From Anaerolineae bacterium (GTDB lineage: Bacteria; Chloroflexota; Anaerolineae; JAAYZQ01), in the NCBI GenBank assembly GCA_016926595.1, contig JAFGOG010000562.1:1-5307 (forward strand): DNA of 5,307 nt, given 5' to 3'. Made by a program: the position numbers and the translations under genes. Every line of letters begins with the position of its first letter. Within the stretch, counting starts at the first letter, position 1. The notes beneath the pieces are model-generated. The model saw only the letters and a program-made list of their open reading frames with translations, was not told the DNA's origin and did no database searches. Shown here piece by piece: positions 4,119 to 5,307 of the stretch.

Positions 4119-5307
4119 CTAGTAGTTGCGGAATACCAGGGGCAGGTATATTCTATGCATAAGCTTGGTTGTGATGGGCTTGTTCCCCATGGCCATGACC
4201 CCTTCGGCACACGAGACGCCATAAGCAGAGTTGGTGATGGCCTCTGTGGCAGTGACAGTGAGGGTGCGACTCAGCCATTCTGTTGGACCCAAGCTGAGTA
4301 CCATCCAGGTGACAATGCCGTCGTCCACAGTGCCGCCATGGCTGGCGGAAATGAAGCTGCCTCCCATTGGGAGGGCATCGGTAATCACGAGAGAGGAGGC
4401 GGCCAATGGACCGCTATTGGCAATGACCAAGGTGTAGGTGATAAGCTCGCCGGCCATCACCGCACTCGGACCAGACTTGGTGATCGCGAGCTCTGGAAGG
4501 GCGACAGAGATCTCGGCCATGTCCGAATCGGTCACGCCAAAGGTGTCCGTCACAGTCAAAGAAAAGGCGAGCAGGCCCGTGTTGGAAGGTGCTGTGAAGG
4601 TCGGGCTAACCGCATTGGGATCGCCGAGCATAACTGGTACTCCCATGACCTGAACCCACCGGTACTGGAGCTGGTCGCCGTCCGGGTCGCTGCTTGCGCT
4701 TCCATCTAGCGTTACATCCGAGTTGGGAAGAACTGCCTGATCTGTCCCGGCATCGGCCGCGGGCCCCTCGTTGACAATGGTCACGGTGGTGGTGTCATGC
4801 TCGGTAGCGCCAAAGGTGTCGATCACCGCCAGCTCGAAGGTCAGCACCTCCTCGACGAGAGGGGCGGTGAACGTGGGGCTGGCAGTCGTCGGGTCACTGA
4901 GGGTGACCGAAGTGCCGCCGATCTGCTCCCATTCGTAGAGCAGAGAATCCCCGTCGGCGTCAGCACTTGCAGAGCCGTCAAGAGTCACGGTTCCGCTGTG
5001 GACCGTCTGCGGGCTGCCGGCGTCGGCGGTCGGGGCGGCGTTGGCCACGGTCACGGTGGTGGTGTCCGAGTCCTGAAGACCAAAGGGGTCGGTCACGGTC
5101 AGCTCAAAGGTCAGCACGCCCATGGTGGCAGGAGCGGTGAAGGTCGGGCTGGCGGTTGCCGGGTTGCTGAGAGTGACCGGGGTGCCGTCGGTTTGCACCC
5201 ACTGGTATGACAGCGAGTCCCCGTCGGGGTCGGTGCTGCCGGAGCCGTCCAGGGTGACGGTGCCGGCATGTACCGTCTGTGGGCTGCCTGCTTCAGCGGT
5301 AGGAGCG
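4119..5307 (-). CDS. secreted/surface protein with PKD-like repeats and DUF11 domain, C-terminal part
   Basis: The visible 395 codons are the C-terminal end of a larger protein whose start and signal peptide lie beyond the right edge. Three consecutive repeats of about 90 residues occupy 5306-4491. Each has 'P.A.AG..Q.V', then 'VTLDGS.S.D.DGD.L.Y.W.Q', 'V.L.DP...SPTFTAP' and 'L.F.L.V.D.FG', the pattern of PKD/K319-like Ig-fold domains. A DUF11-type domain follows (4490 to about 4167): it begins LAITKSGPSAVMAGELITYT and includes 'NSGPLAASSLVITDALP', typical of extracellular Ig-like segments. The last 13 residues are MHRIYLPLVFRNY. There is no LPXTG, PEP-CTERM or transmembrane anchor. It is probably an extracellular adhesive or structural protein; no enzyme domain is visible. 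The downstream GT4 gene starts 10 nt after its stop, suggesting co-transcription with the polysaccharide genes. A GTG at 5198 is not the start, because the repeat continues upstream of it. Confidence 0.85.
   Translation of the reverse strand, partial: APTAEAGSPQTVHAGTVTLDGSGSTDPDGDSLSYQWVQTDGTPVTLSNPATASPTFTAPATMGVLTFELTVTDPFGLQDSDTTTVTVANAAPTADAGSPQTVHSGTVTLDGSASADADGDSLLYEWEQIGGTSVTLSDPTTASPTFTAPLVEEVLTFELAVIDTFGATEHDTTTVTIVNEGPAADAGTDQAVLPNSDVTLDGSASSDPDGDQLQYRWVQVMGVPVMLGDPNAVSPTFTAPSNTGLLAFSLTVTDTFGVTDSDMAEISVALPELAITKSGPSAVMAGELITYTLVIANSGPLAASSLVITDALPMGGSFISASHGGTVDDGIVTWMVLSLGPTEWLSRTLTVTATEAITNSAYGVSCAEGVMAMGNKPITTKLMHRIYLPLVFRNY
4122..4151 (-). other. C-terminal motif IYLPLVFRNY
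   Basis: The final ten codons of the PKD/DUF11 protein encode IYLPLVFRNY directly before the stop. From memory, many secreted Chloroflexota proteins end with, or contain near the end, a segment of the form 'YLPLVxRN'. Its role is not established to my knowledge; a sorting or anchoring signal is one possibility. No hydrophobic helix or basic tail follows, so it does not look like a sortase or exosortase signal. Confidence 0.5.
4491..5306 (-). repeat. three tandem PKD-like repeats (about 270 nt each)
   Basis: Repeat units lie at 5306-5037, 5036-4767 and 4766-4491. The first two are each exactly 90 residues and match at 63 of 90 by hand count, with no gaps; the third is about 92 residues and more divergent. 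DNA similarity is also visible: GGTCACGGTGGTGGTGTC occurs at 4780-4797 and again at 5051-5068 on the plus strand. The array continues past the right edge, so the total number of repeats is unknown. The 'DxDGD' loops are likely metal-binding turns, as in related domains. Confidence 0.85.

Noticed and set aside
4109..4222. Extension of the first GT4 gene upstream to 4222 (38 extra residues)
   Set aside because: It overlaps the DUF11 protein's end in another frame, does not resemble GT4 sequence, and the ATG at 4108 has its own ribosome site and the normal MRICYVLLSP opening.
5196..5198. GTG at 5198 as the start of the PKD/DUF11 gene
   Set aside because: It lies in the middle of a PKD-like repeat whose first 36 residues are readable upstream in the same frame to the window edge.
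352..5210. Many plus-strand open frames (for example 352-816, 1950-2549, 3482-4012, 4101-4709, 4797-5210)
   Set aside because: All lie opposite well-supported minus-strand genes; their products are low-complexity Gln/Gly/Arg-rich sequences with no family signature, as expected for antisense frames in GC-rich DNA.

Overview
The window is a piece of a surface-polysaccharide locus, and every supportable gene lies on the minus strand, so transcription runs from the right end to the left. The probable source is a moderately high-GC member of the Chloroflexota (Anaerolineae/Caldilineae-like). That guess rests on three things: secreted PKD-repeat plus DUF11 proteins ending in an 'IYLPLVxRN'-type tail, a GT4 enzyme with an 'MRVKIVDAW...IGAEGI' signature, and a GT39-like membrane protein beside a Wzz protein. 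I recall all three from that phylum; no database search was possible.

Layout in the direction of transcription: (1) 5307-4119, the 3' part of a secreted or surface protein with at least three PKD-like repeats of about 90 residues, a DUF11-type domain and a short C-terminal motif; its N-terminus is outside the window. (2) 4108-2999, a GT4 glycosyltransferase starting 10 nt after the previous stop. (3) 2993-1740, a second GT4 glycosyltransferase of a different subfamily, starting 5 nt after the previous stop. (4) 1743-373, a polytopic GT39/ArnT-like membrane glycosyltransferase, probably starting at a TTG that overlaps the upstream TGA. (5) 372-145, a 228-nt gap. (6) 144-1, the N-terminal 48 codons of a Wzz-type polysaccharide co-polymerase that leaves the window on the left.

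The first four genes are packed like one operon. The two GT4 enzymes are expected to add sugars in the cytoplasm to a lipid-linked glycan. The membrane protein is expected to transfer a sugar from a polyprenyl-phosphate donor on the outer side, and Wzz would set chain length. The link of the PKD/DUF11 protein to the glycan is unknown; it may be a glycosylation target or a matrix protein.

The most unusual part is the gap before wzz. Read on the minus strand, it holds a terminator-like GC hairpin with a T5 run. Directly after it comes a potential three-way-junction RNA fold: an 11-bp closing helix with one 3-nt bulge, enclosing two 5-bp hairpins and ending just before the wzz Shine-Dalgarno. 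This could be a plain terminator followed by a new promoter, or a regulatory leader for a long polysaccharide operon. I found no tRNA, rRNA, CRISPR array, insertion sequence or origin.
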